From Stomoxys calcitrans (Eukaryota > Arthropoda > Insecta > Diptera > Muscidae): a stretch of DNA of 64,000 bases. The notes under the pieces were generated by a model. It was not told the DNA's origin. It saw only the letters and a list, made by a program, of their open reading frames with translations, and searched no databases. The position numbers were made by a program, and so were the translations under genes. The stretch is from contig NC_081555.1 of NCBI RefSeq assembly GCF_963082655.1, positions 146,056,517 through 146,120,516 on the forward strand, read 5' to 3'. Below, in pieces: positions 35,466 through 46,849 of the stretch; position 1 is the first letter of the stretch, and each line of letters begins with the position of its first letter.

Positions 35466-35718
35466 TTAAAATTTTCTTTTTAGAGGTTACTTTATAGTTT
35501 TTAGAGCGCACAACAAGCCGATTACTGGCTTAGGTGTATGTCCATAGTGGCATGGGGCAGATTAATATCTTCACCCTCTTTACAACCTAACCTAAGCCAA
35601 TATGCTTTTATTACAAAAGAAATTATTTTCTTAATATTTTACGACCATTAACCGACGAAAAGTAGATTTTTAATGACTTTGACATTAAACCACACCTGCA
35701 TTCAAAAGTAGTAGGATT

Positions 35719-36036
35719 GCAAATGCAAATTTTGCCCATGAACATTCCACTAAGGAACAGGGGCAAACTTCTCACCTATCAATGAGTGCAGTCCGATTCA
35801 AGTTTAAGCTCATTGAAAAGGGGCCTTCTTTTCATAGTTGAGTCCGAACGGCGTGCCGCAAGTGCGACACCTCCTTGAAGAGAAGTTTCACATGGCATAG
35901 AACCTCACAAATGTTGCCAGCATTACGAGGGGAAAACCACCGCTGAACATTTCTCTGATGGTCTCGCTAGGATTCGAACCCAGGCATTCAGTGTCATAGG
36001 CGGACATGCTAACAACTGCGCTACGGTGGCCTCTAT
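35719..36036 (-). mobile_element. tRNA-derived SINE with 12-bp TSD
   Basis: AGTAGTAGGATT at 35707-35718 and 36037-36048 flanks it. On the minus strand the A-box-like block and B box (GGGTTCGAATCC) precede a body ending CATGGGCAAAATTTGC. This is one of the most complete copies and defines the element ends. Confidence 0.92.
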
Positions 36037-36067
36037 AGTAGTAGGATTATCGCCACTAATTTATTAT

Positions 36068-36612
36068 CATACCCTGCACCATAGGATGGGGGTATACTAA
36101 CTTTGCAATTCCTATTGTAACACCTCGAAAAATTGATCTGAGATCCCATTAAGCAAATCTATTTTTGATCGTCTTGACATTCTAAGTCGATTTAGCCATG
36201 TCCTTCCATCTGTCTGTTCGTATGTCTATCTTTCGAAAGCACGCTTAATTTCGGAGGAGCAATGATAGGTGCTTGAAATTTTGCATAAATACTTCTTATT
36301 AGTGTAGGACGGTTGGCATTGTAAATGACCCAAATCGGCCCATGCTTTAAACATAGCTGCCATTTAAACCGATATTGCATCTTGACTCTGGAGCCGCCAG
36401 AGGGCGCGATTCTCATTCGATTTGGCTGAAATTTAGCATGAAGGCTTTGGTTTGAAAATCATCATCTCTGAGAAGTATGGCTTAATTCGATTCATAACCT
36501 GATTTAGCTACCATGCAAACCGATTTTGGATTATGATTCTTGAGCCTATAGAGGGCGTAATTATTATCCGATTTGGCTGAAATTTTGTATGAAGTGTTTT
36601 TGTTTGACCAAT
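36068..36612 (-). repeat. subtype A repeat, tail half of an interrupted array
   Basis: The tail CCTGCACCATAGGATGGGGG, core and units run up to GTGTTTTTGTTTGACCAAT, where the array is cut; it continues at 38093. Confidence 0.85.
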
Positions 36613-38092
36613 TGTGACTGATAAATTTTAACAATTTGGATGAGGAAATTTATACTGCATGAAAAGTTTTTTTTGGTTAGACTCACAGAGGCTTTGGAAT
36701 GTAAACTAGAGATTTCTAAATTCTTTTATACAAAAACAACTAATTTTCGATTGATTTTTTATTTGAAACTTTGAACTGTCAAGACGTTGTTCGGAAAGGA
36801 CAGAAAATAATTAATTTTTGTTTAAAATTTTATTTGAATTTTTCATTTAAAACGAAGAAAATTCTAAGATTTTTTTCAATTTTGTCAAATAGCGCGTTAG
36901 AAAAGAAGCTTTGGCTTTCAGTTTTTGTGGAAAATCGCCGTGTTCCACATCGTTCAAGAAGATTCTAAAGGATTTTTGTGAGGCAATATTTTACCTACCA
37001 CTGAAAATTTTAAAAGGAAATCTAGAAGAATCTCTACGAAACTACACAAGGATTTGACGATATAATTTTAACTGGACTTTGGAAAATTTGTATAACCGGA
37101 CGCAACAAAAATAGTAAATCTGATTAGTAAATCTATTTGGAATTGCCGCTAAAGCGGGAATTCCCCATCAAATGGCGACTATTTAAGGAGGGCATTCATT
37201 GAAGCCAATATCACATAAGGATGTTCTCCATCAATTTAACAATATTTTGCAACCAAATGCTGTCTTTTAAATGGAAGAAACCCTAATTTAAATATTCTAC
37301 TTAGTGAATTAGCTATCGAAATAATTAAACAACATTTTATACAAACCGTGAGCTCAGCAAACTAAATTTTAAAAAGAAAGAATTTCAGCTGCCAAAACAA
37401 TGAATAACTCCCAGTCAACAGGCCTGATGACAACGTTGAATTAACGGGTGAGTCCTTATTTTATTTTTACATTCGCGATTTAGTTTGCATATGCTCAAAT
37501 ACCTACAACTAGTACACTTTAAAAAATCATTGAAATCAAAAAGGTTTCTTCTGCTCATTTATAAATTGTTTTAATTTTTTTTTTTTTTTTTTTTTTTTTG
37601 TTTAACATTTAAAATAATTATTACTAGTTTTTTTTTTATTATTAAATTTGCAATTAATATTTCCTCTTATCTTAATATGATTGATAGCATCACTTTTTAC
37701 TATTGTTTCGATTAATTTTAAATATATATTGTAATGAATTTCTAAGCATTATCCGTTCATTTGTGAAAGGTGATGGTCTTTAAGTAGAGGAGGTTATTTA
37801 AGGGCTGAAAGAACTTGGAATTCAGCATGGTAGGGTGGGAAGCTGAGCAGTTACGAGATCAATAACTGCATCCTGTAGTAATAACATCATCTTCCTATTT
37901 CTCCCTTTTCTATTTCCTTACTTCATTTTCTACCTCTATCTTTTCCTTTTCAAGAGCTACCTTATTTTACTTTTATGTTTGCGAAACCGAGTCTACTTCT
38001 GAAGGGAAAGAACTGCCCCAAGACTGAGCGCGGCCGGGGCAAGGAGGTAGCCACTCCCAGAGGAAGTAGAGCCCGTGTGGTGGTTCGTTACA
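36613..38092. mobile_element. 1480-bp insertion with LTR-like ends and 4-bp TSD (solo LTR candidate)
   Basis: The host array reads TTTGACCAAT before and CAATCAACAATTGTG after the block, while an uninterrupted unit at 38776-38799 reads straight through. The insert therefore duplicated CAAT (36609-36612 and 38093-38096). It starts TGTGAC and ends GTTACA, the TG...CA ends expected of an LTR. No gag or pol is visible. The simplest reading is a long solo LTR or a short non-autonomous LTR element; a 4-bp duplication fits Ty3/gypsy-type integration. The insert contains a poly-T tract near 37569-37600. Confidence 0.72.
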
Positions 38093-39340
38093 CAATCAAC
38101 AATTGTGTCAAGTATTGTCCAAATCGGTTCATAACCTGATAAAGCTCTCATATAAATCGATTTCGGATCGTGACTTCTTGAGCCGCTAGAGGGCGCATTT
38201 TTTATCCGATTTAGCTGAAATTTTGCACCAAGTGTTTTATTTTAACTTCCAACAACCCTGCTAAGTATGGTCCAAATCTGTTCATAACCTGATATAGCTC
38301 CCATGTAAACGGATTTCGGATCTTGACTTTTTGAGCCGCTAGAGGGCGCAATTATTATCCGATTTAGCTAAAATTTGGCATTAAGTTTTTTAGTTTACCC
38401 ATCAACTGCTGTGGCAAGCATGGTTCAAATCTGTTAATAACCTGATAAAGTGCCCATATAAACCGATTTCGGATTTTGACTTCATGAGCCGCTAGAGGGC
38501 ACAATTCTTATTCGACTTGGCTGAAATTTTGAATGAAGTGTTTTATTTTGACTTCCAACAACTCAGCCATGTATGTCTCAAATCTGTTGATATAGCTCCC
38601 ATATAAACCGATATCGGATCATGATTTCTTGAGCCTCTAGCCCTTGCCCTGGTCCAAATCGGTTCATAACCTGATATAGCTACCATATAAACCGATCTCG
38701 GATCTTGCTTTCTTGAGCCGCTAGGGGGCGCAATTATTATCCGATTTGGCTGAAATTTTGTATGAAGTGTTTTTGTTTGACCAATCAACAATTGTGCCAA
38801 GTATTATCCAAATCGGTTCATAACCGGATTTAGCTACCATGTAAACCGATTTTGGATTTTGACTTCTTGAGCCGCTAGAGGGCACAATTCTTATTCGATA
38901 TGGCTGGAATTTTGAATGTAGTATTTTATTTTAACTTCCAACAACTCTGCCAAGTATGATCCAAATCGGTTCATAACCTGAAATAGCTCCCATATAAATC
39001 GATTTCGGATCATGCTTTCTTGAGCCGCTAGAGGGCGCAATTATTATCCGATTTGCCTAAAATTTGGCGTTAAATGTTTTGGTTTGCCCATCAACAACTG
39101 TGGCAAGTATGGCTCAAATCTGTTAATAATCTGTTATAGCTCCCATATAAACCGATATCGGATCATGACTTCTTGAGCCTCTAGAGGGCGCAATTCTAAT
39201 CCGATTTGGCTAAAATTAAGCATGAAGTGTTTTGTTCTTACCTCTAACAACTGTGCCAAGTATGGTCCACATCGGTTCATAACCTGATATAGCTTCCATA
39301 TAATTCGATCTTGGTAATTGATTTCGTGAGTCTCTAGTCC
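38093..39340 (-). repeat. subtype A array, continuation, eight or so units
   Basis: Units marked by TCATAACCTGATATAGC and GAGCCGCTAGAGGGCGC recur with a spacing of about 153 bp (for example the CAT(A/G)TAAA phrase at 38149, 38302 and 38455). It ends where a retrotransposon relic starts. Confidence 0.87.
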
Positions 39341-40333
39341 CTGCCCAGATTCCGATTCTGTCGAGATCGATATTTAAACGTTCAATACAGTATCGATAAT
39401 CTGATACTGGCGCATTCATGTATACCTGAATATCATCCGCATTTATATGGATGCTGGAATTTCTAATTTGAGACGGTAAGTCATTGCGCTACAAGGAATA
39501 CAATAATGGACCAAAAGTGCACCCTTGAGGTACTCCTCTTTTTATCATTGCCGGACTTGACGTTGAGGCATTAACACAGATTGAAATCTAGATCCAAGAT
39601 AAGATTGTATAAGACAACACGCATCAGTAGTAAAATTGAAATAGTTCTCAAGCTTAAACCGGAGTATTTCATGGTCAACTGTATCGAATGTCTTTGAATG
39701 GTCCAACAATACCAAACATGAAATATCCTTCTTGTTCATACTCGCCCTTAAGTTCTCAGAAACTTTTTGCAAAGCCGTCAGGCAACTGAATCCGGACTGA
39801 AACTCTGTTTAAAGGCGATTTTCGGATATATACTCCTTCATTTGTTTACTCAAAAGCTTTTCGAATAACTTTAAAAGAACTGGAAGTATAACTGTGGACC
39901 GATATTCGCCCTTGTCTTTTGGATTGGGAATTATTTTCGCGTATTTCAAAGATTCTAGGAAAGGACTAACTAAAAAATGTGCAGAACATAGAAAGAAATG
40001 TATGGAAAAACTATCCTTAAAAACTTTAGATCAATTCCATCGAAACCCTCTGCATTCGACTTGATCTCCCTTAAACAATTAAAAACTTTTTCCTCTGAAA
40101 ATGCCTAAAGCCGAATTTGCTTGTATCCGTACCAATACCATTATTGTCCGACGGTCTGTAAAAACCTCCATCTGCGTCCTGCATGGGTATATTAACAAAA
40201 TCTCTATTCAACTCATTTAAGTCACCACCAAAAGTGTTTCACGTACAAATTTTACAATACCTTAAGATTTTATGTTTCTCCAATCACTCTTTGAATTAAT
40301 GGCTTCCATAAACTTTCTACCCAAATATGCCGC
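39341..40333 (-). pseudogene. non-LTR retrotransposon RT relic
   Basis: On the minus strand, traces of a polymerase domain occur in order. They are SEEKVFNCLREIKSNAEGFD (about 40100-40040), AKIIPNPKDKGEYRST, VLLDHSKTFDTVDHEILRFK (39700-39640, first catalytic Asp kept), and a diverged catalytic box (about 39440). Stops and frameshifts are frequent. The pattern fits CR1/Jockey-group reverse transcriptases. The element interrupts the 3' side of a subtype A array; the exact boundary is approximate. Confidence 0.78.
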
Positions 40334-40580
40334 CTTCATCAGTACTTTTGTCAAATCGATTAAGATGCTCTACATACCCAAAGACTTCTTCCGATTAATC
40401 AGGTATGTAACTTTGTTACGAAGGATCCTAAAATCCCCAAATAACTGCAGAACTCTGAACTTCTTTCAGTTATATGCAGATTATAGGATCCTTTGCAACA
40501 TAGTTACATACCTGATTAATCGGAAGAAGTCTTTGGGTATGTAGAGCATCTTAATCGATTTGACAAAAGTACTGATGAAG
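40334..40580. repeat. 78-bp perfect inverted repeat with 91-bp spacer
   Basis: 40334-40411 and 40503-40580 are exact reverse complements. Inside them 40412-40435 and 40479-40502 pair at about 20 of 24 positions, and the remaining loop has ATAACTG/CAGTTAT. A transcript of either strand would form a single hairpin of roughly 100 paired bases. The left arm continues the retrotransposon relic, so one arm probably arose by inverted duplication of it. Confidence 0.95.
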
Positions 40581-42159
40581 ATATATGGCGTATTAGAAAT
40601 TATGATCCACTAACCAGTCAAAGTGTTTTGAATAATAACACGCACTTGCTCAACTTTTACAAGTTCTTTGTTATGCTATTCCTTGAATAGAAAGCATTGC
40701 ATATGATCTCGAGCTCGAGTTTTAATTTAACAACAGCAAAATTGAATACAAAAGTCTACAAAAAAAAATAAAAACCTACATTTTATTTTTTTACTCCAAA
40801 AATTTTAGGATTTTATTTTTTCCGTTGAAGCATTTTTACTATTTTGTTGTAAACAGGGCTGCAGAGTCAATTTTTCCGGAGTCGGAGTCTAGATAATTTT
40901 CTCGACTCCAACTCCGGGCAAAATTGCTCGACTCTGACTCCGCAGCCCTGTTTAGGACTAACATTTTCGCTTGCATTTCAGAGTATGACTTAGAATGCCA
41001 CAACATATGAGGAAAATATTTTCATATTATCCTCACCTTCTTTGCTAACAACAAATTTGGTTTATATCTCAACAATAACAAAGCAAAATGCGCTTGGGTT
41101 TATGTGTTTGTATTCTACTACTAATATATGTGTCTGTCTGTCTGTATGTATTTTTATTTATTTTTGCATATAAATTGATTCCATATGCGTTTCGCATTAC
41201 GCAAATATAAATTCTCCTTCTCTCTCAGGCATTAATGGAACAATATATTCAACAGATCCATAGGATTCATTTATGTGTTGTTCGACTCGTCGAGTACTTT
41301 TTTTATTGTTTGGGTTTTATTTCGATGCCATCAATATGTGTGACAAATACATTTGTATGAATGTATTGCTCTTTTGCCTGTATTGGTATTATGTTTAATA
41401 TCGCTCCATGCTACATGCCAATGACTTTGGCGACAATGATGATGATGATGATGACGATGACTACGATGACATTCAAGTGGAAACACATTAATGTCAGGCT
41501 ACTGCCACCCAGGCCACTTTGGAGAGTGCATGGGGTGTAGAACCAAAAGGCTGATAAATCATCTGTGTCTATAGAAAATGGAGAGCAATCAGAAAAGTTT
41601 TTGAAAATGACTGGCAGGTGTCAAAAGGACAGGATAAGGTATTTCACTTTTTAAGGAATCGAAATAAAGTTTGCAAAAAGGATAAAATTTCAGAAAATCA
41701 GAAAAATTTATTGTTAAGAATTGAATAGAGATAACACAAACCTGACTCACAAATTGACAAGTTATTTAGAGTAGAATGAAGAAAAGATGACGTAAAGAAA
41801 ATCATATATTTACCTCTCAATAGATACATATGTCTACACACAAACAAATTTACTACCACTCAGGATAGCTACAACAATACTATCTTCTTAACCCAGGGTG
41901 TAAGCTTAGAATGAAATCCAAAGATCCCACAGTTGCGATGGTGGTATAATGCTGTAGCATAATCCGATCCCCAATACTTAAACCTCGACTGATGGCGTAG
42001 CTACGCCACTACCCGACAGGCTGCTGCTCTCCAGATGCCTCCGACAAATACAGTTGGTTTGGGTCATTATGACAAGACAAGACCTGTCATTTGTGTAACC
42101 CATTTAGCCTTCTCTGTCCAAAATATATCTAAGATATCTCAAAACCTCCTCCAACGGAA
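40581..42159. other. unassigned stretch with (GAT)n and a foldback element
   Basis: A (GAT)n run lies at about 41437-41465. Apart from the foldback at 40851-40953 no element was recognised. A 75-codon frame at 42035-42262 has no family signature. Confidence 0.55.
40851..40953. repeat. short foldback element with CAGGGCTGC ends
   Basis: AAACAGGGCTGCAGAGTC and GACTCCGCAGCCCTGTTT are inverted ends; the interior has GGAGTCGGAGTC and CTCGACTCC blocks that also pair. It is about 100 bp and non-coding. A second, partial copy lies at 33581. Confidence 0.8.
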
Positions 42160-42500
42160 GGTGAAATTATTCGTCTTTCCGTTTGTAACACATCGAAATA
42201 TTGATCTGACACCCAATATGATTTTTAATCGTCTTGACATTTTAAGTCAATTTAGTCCCTAGTCCCTACCTCTGTCGAAAGCACGGCAACTTTCGAAGGC
42301 ATAAAGATAGGCGCTAAAAAATTTGTACGAATACTTCCTATTAATCGGAATTATAAATGGGCTATATCGGTTCATTTTTTGATATAGCTGCCTATAAACC
42401 GATCTCGGATCTTGATTTCTTTGGCCTTTAGAGGTCCCAATTCTTATCCGGTTTGGCTGAAATTTTATACAACGACCTCCTCTTCTCCCCAAAAACACTT
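42160..42500 (-). repeat. subtype A fragment
   Basis: TTGTAACACATCGAAATATTG, TCGTCTTGACATTTTAAG and one unit (GATATAGCTGCCTATAAACC) are present. Tail hairpin and head are missing; the (GTCY)n tract is reduced to TAGTCCCTAGTCCCTACC. Confidence 0.75.
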
Positions 42501-43155
42501 TCTTCTTATAACGATGTCATAAATCTATTCCCCATTTGTACTCCCTATCACATACATGATTTCACTCTTTCGATTTCAGGACATTTCCAAAACGTAAGCT
42601 CACACAGCTATTGAATAGTCTGAAGCTTTGTTTTCGTTCGTATATCCCAAAATCACCCAACGCCATGAATTTTGGTGATCTAACTTGACCTCACTCAACG
42701 TATAAAGAGGAAAAGGGAAAATGCATAGCTTATAAAAACCATATGCAGCCACAATAATACATTTCACCATATGTCGAAAAACATTTGACTTTATTTTGGT
42801 ACATATATTGATAACACAACTCTACATACAACTTTATCATTGCATAGGCTAAAATGAAACTGCATACGCGGATTTCAATTCTCACTCTCATCCATGGGGT
42901 TAACCACGTCTTTTATGCGCTAGCATTTTGGGTAAACGTCAAAACTTCATATATCAAAAATGAATGCCACTCAAATGTGAGTTCTTTTTTGTTTGTGGGG
43001 AGATATTGGAAAAAAAAGACACACATAAAGTGAAGTTTTTGGAAAACAAGCAAAAAGCCAAAAACCGAATATAAAAGGGGAAATGGACCAACATTTCGGT
43101 GTTATTGTTTGAAAAATATTTATTAAAAATGTACAACAAAAACAATTAGGAAAGT
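42501..43155. other. unassigned A+T-rich stretch, no gene seen
   Basis: No recognised repeat or coding signature. Confidence 0.5.
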
Positions 43156-43424
43156 CACACTTAGCGCAGAGGTTAGCATGTCCGCCTATGACGCTGAACA
43201 ACTGGTTCAAATCCTGGCGATAAAATCAGACAAAAATTTACAGATGTGGTTATGCCCTTCTTGACATGTAAAACCTTCTCCCCAAATATGTGTTGCACGG
43301 CGGCACGCCGTTCGGACTCGGTTATAAAGAAGGGCTTCCTTATCATTGAGCTTTAGCATGAATCGGACACCTCATTGATATGTGAGAAGTTTGGCCCTGT
43401 TTCTTAATAGAATGTTAATGAAAT
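43156..43424 (+). mobile_element. tRNA-derived SINE, diverged
   Basis: The A-box block TAGCGCAGAGGTTAGCATG and a B box (TGGTTCAAATCC) are visible. The body is diverged and shortened (CGGCACGCCGTTCGGACTC, TGATATGTGAGAAGTTTGG). No target duplication was recognised. Confidence 0.8.
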
Positions 43425-43860
43425 TTTGCACAAGTATTGGGATGACAAATAAAACATCTCTTGCAAAATTTTGTAAAGATCGGAATAAAATGTTGGCTAC
43501 TACAGCCTTGGAAGGCAATATCGGATGAAAGATATATATGGGGGCTATGTGTTAATCTGAACCGATTTTCATGAAATTTTGCCCACGTATTGGGATGTCA
43601 AGTAAAACCTCTCATGCGAAGATCAGAACAAGATTTTGGCTATTACGGTCTTTAAAGGCCGTATTGGATCAAAGCTATATACATATGGGAGCTACATCTA
43701 TATCTGAGCCGATTTTTATGAAATGTTGCACATGTATTGGGATGAAAAATAAAACATCTCATTAAAAATTATTTAAAGATCGGACCAACCTTGTGGCTAC
43801 TACGGCTTTTAAAAGGCCATAACGGATGAAAATTATATTTAGGAACCAGGGACGTAGCCC
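43425..43860 (+). repeat. tandem units related to mini-me-like repeats
   Basis: About three units carry GTATTGGGATGACAAATAAA, ACATCTC and GGCTACTACGGC phrases and ATATATGGGGGCTATG. They share the unit layout but differ in sequence from subtypes A-C; head, (GTCY)n tract and tail are absent. Confidence 0.65.
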
Positions 43861-44910
43861 GGATTTTATTTGGAGGGGGGTTCACCCAAAACAAATGCCA
43901 ACATTCTTGTTACTGTAAAATTGGGAAAGATAACTCAATTTTCTTTTTTTTTTTTGAAAATTGCGGTAGCTAATGGGTTCAGGAAAGTCGGAGCTGAATT
44001 TTACACTGATTGCCAACACAGTGCAAATATCTTTTGGAAGTTGTATTAATAGCTTTGAATGCTAGACAACGGCAACGGATCTTGCTGTTGCTCCGTGTAC
44101 TTTTTATTCCACTCCTGGTACGATTTCAACATTTCATATTTTAGTCAAGACACCGATCATTTTTAGCAAATTTTTTTATTTTACCCTTCTCCGTTCACCG
44201 TAAAATTAAATAAGCTATTTCGTACTTTATGACTTCTAAAAAATTACTAAGCCAGCCAACATATATTTCTTAGTAGAATCTACATGTTAAATTTCAGAGC
44301 TCTAGTTCAATCCGTAAAGAAAGTACGAAATAGTACCAAATACGCAACTAAACGTACGTTTCTTCCGTTTCCATTACTTTTTTCATATTTTTTCTATCTG
44401 CCCCCTTTATTTCGCAACAAAAATCATCTAAGCCAAATTTCGAAATTCTAGCCCTACCCGTTCGCTCTATGCAAAGTTCAGCTATTTCGTACCTTTTTTG
44501 GTACTTTTTTGTTTCTCTGGCTCAATTAATAAACAAGATACCAAAAAGTACCAATTGTGGTAGTAAATAAGGTACTAAACGCACAATTTTTCCCATTCCG
44601 GTACTATTTTGGGAAATTTTTGTCCCCAAATCTCATTTTTTCGGGATGCTCTATAATTTGAGCCCAAAATCACAATTCTAGCCCCATCCGTTCGCGCTGG
44701 GCAAAAAGGCACCATTTCGTACTTTTTAGTACCTAAACGTACGAATATCACAAAACCTTGTCTGATCGGGCGCCTACGATCAAAGACCCACATTCGTGCA
44801 AAAGTTCATGACTCTAGCTTTAGCCTTTTGGGATGGGTGTTGATCAGTGAATCAGTCAGTCAGCCAATCAGTCAATAACGAGTCTTTTTTTTTTATATAG
44901 AGATAAAATT
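43861..44910 (+). repeat. repeat family F with about three decayed units
   Basis: Units are marked by CTATTTCGTAC, GTTCGC and repeated GGTACTTTTT/AAAAAGTACC phrases. It ends in GTCAGTCAGTCAGCCAATCA next to a TATATAGAGA stretch. Diverged pieces with TTTGGTACTTTTTTGATAC reappear at 46545-46640. The architecture (short units, tetranucleotide-like tract, TA-rich end) parallels the mini-me-like family but the sequence is different. Confidence 0.6.
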
Positions 44911-46116
44911 TCATCAAAGCGGACAACGGAATCGAGGGTCAAGCGTTATGGGTTAAAATTTTGTCTGTTGTTTGGGACAAATAAGCACAATAAAAAGACT
45001 TAAAAAATTTTTATGCAAAATTTAAATATTGGTTTTTAAAATATAATCTCGAGGTTAGGTTGTCTTTAGAGAGTATTTCGCTGAAAGTTAGTCCTTAAAA
45101 AAATATTTAAAATGTAGTCTTTAAAAAAATGTAATAATATTTAGTTTTCGAAATATTCAATTTTTCAATAATAAAACAATTTTCATAAACAATAACATCA
45201 GTTTTTTAACAATGGTTTTCATGACCTCGAGCCGAACCTAACCAAAAAAGAATAAATTTTTTTAATTTATATATATATTTTTTAACTTTTTTTGATTTTA
45301 ATCAAATTCTTAAAGTTTTGAACCTATAAATCAATGTTCATAATATACAAATAAATGCAAAAATGCCCACCAACATTGATTTTTACATTGAAACTAGGTT
45401 ATTGTAATGCCAATATTATTATCGCTTCTTTATTTTAGTTTTTCTCTCAAAAAATTTGTCTTTCCATTCTTTTTCCACAAATTACTTTAGAGTAACAAAT
45501 GATGTTTATGTTGACTTTTTGTTGATGATGTAAAAATAGTCCAATATATCACTAGGTATTATTATTGCTGACTCGTCTCGGTTTTCGCAATTGCTCTAAA
45601 GACCTATCCATAGTCGCCACCCACATGGAAATCATGCCCCATAAATCATTGGCGTTTTTATTTTTGTTTACTTTGGACACAGTATTCTCGTGCCGCATAT
45701 ATTCTTCATTGGATTGTGTAAATAATTCTCTATGGGAAATTATTTGCTTTGGTTATGTTACTTCTATTTCCATTGCAAAGAGAAAAAACTCAAAAACAAC
45801 AAAAAAGAAAAATAAAATAGAAATATAAAAACAAAACCAAGAAGAACCGAAAAGTTTTAAAAATCAAAAGTGTGCCAAAAATCATAAAACTGCTTCGGTC
45901 ATTGCGTCTTTCTGTCTAAGGGGGAAAAAAGAATAATTACCAGTCCCATTGGGAAACGCACAATGGGCGACATTTTGTATCTAAATTAAAATTTAAGAAA
46001 ATTTATTGTAAGGAAATAAAATTTTTCTAAAAATATATGGCAATCCTTAAAAAAAAAAAAAACAAAATAAAAGTTAATAGAAGGAACTGTAACCATATTT
46101 TCTTGACCATCTTGTT
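44911..46116. other. A+T-rich stretch with a decayed copy of the 29-bp minisatellite family
   Basis: At 45050-45245, GAGGTTAGGTTGTCTTTAG and CGAGCCGAACCTAACC bracket degenerate CTTTAGAGA/CTTTAAAAA units. No gene was seen in the remainder. Confidence 0.5.
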
Positions 46117-46340
46117 CGCTGAACGCCTGGTGAAACCATCACAAAAAAAGTCAGCCCTGGTTTTTCCCTTTTAATGCTGACAACATTTGTGAGGTACTAT
46201 GCGATGTAAAAACTTCTCGCCGAAGAGGTGTCGCACTGCAGCACACACTCGGCTATAAGCTTAAAACTTGAATCGGAGTACACTCATTGATATGTGAGAA
46301 GTTTGCCCCTGTTCCTTAGTAGAATGTTCTTGGACAACAT
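46117..46340 (+). mobile_element. SINE lacking its A box
   Basis: It starts within the tRNA head (CTGAACGCCTGG) and runs to CCTTAGTAGAATGTTCTTGG. The B box is deleted (CCTGGTGAAACC), so the internal promoter is lost. Confidence 0.75.
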
Positions 46341-46370
46341 TTTACAAATTCATGGTAAAAACATGTTATT

Positions 46371-46500
46371 TGTGCATCTTTTGGAAGTAGTATTGATACC
46401 TTCGAACGCTAGACAACGGCAACGGCTCCCGCTGTTGCTTCGTGTATACAGGTTCGAATTCCGACGGGGCTCTGTCGAATTTTTATTTTCAATCTTTTTT
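46371..46500 (+). repeat. dispersed repeat, second copy of 44021-44110
   Basis: CGCTAGACAACGGCAACGG and GCTGTTGCTTCGTGTA are shared with 44062-44101. This copy continues with GGTTCGAATTCC, a B-box-like block. Confidence 0.6.
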
Positions 46501-46640
46501 GTCTGTTAGGACGAAACAAAGACGAAACGCGTATCATAGCAGGGATGATAATTTTGATACTTTGGTACTTTTTTGATACTTTTTAAAAATCAAAAGTACC
46601 ACGTTACCCTTGCAAGTCTTTTGGTACTTTTTCGAGATTA

Positions 46641-46849
46641 GCCAATTTCCAACATATAATTGGCATTAGGATGACCTATCAGCATGATCTATTTATTATT
46701 CATCAAGTTTTTCCTGAATATTATTAATGATATAAACATAAAAATTTCCAGCAGAGGATAGATGTACAATTCCAATGATGAGGATATTACTTGCAGTAAT
46801 GGCTTGAAGAAGTAAAAACGGCATTGGATTTAGCTGATTTAAACTTGGG
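46641..46849. other. short unassigned stretch
   Basis: Nothing recognised between a family F fragment and the next subtype B array. Confidence 0.5.

Larger units (their letters stand above)
34691..35593 (+). mobile_element. 5'-truncated non-LTR retrotransposon with 13-bp TSD
   Basis: AAGCCAATATGCT occurs at 34678-34690 and again at 35594-35606, directly flanking the block: a target-site duplication. The insert carries the C-terminal RNase H-like part of a retrotransposon ORF2 and a 3' end CTTTACAACCTAACCTA. A mariner-type MITE (35046-35280) later inserted into it. Confidence 0.88.

Noticed and set aside
35980..36033. Possible tRNA gene on the minus strand
   Set aside because: The A and B boxes belong to the SINE head; there is no complete cloverleaf, and identical heads recur at other SINE copies.
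37730..38092. A 363-bp solo LTR starting TGTAATGAA
   Set aside because: TGTAATGAA pairs with the terminal TTCGTTACA, but flanks show no duplication at that left boundary. The larger block 36613-38092 has a proven 4-bp duplication.
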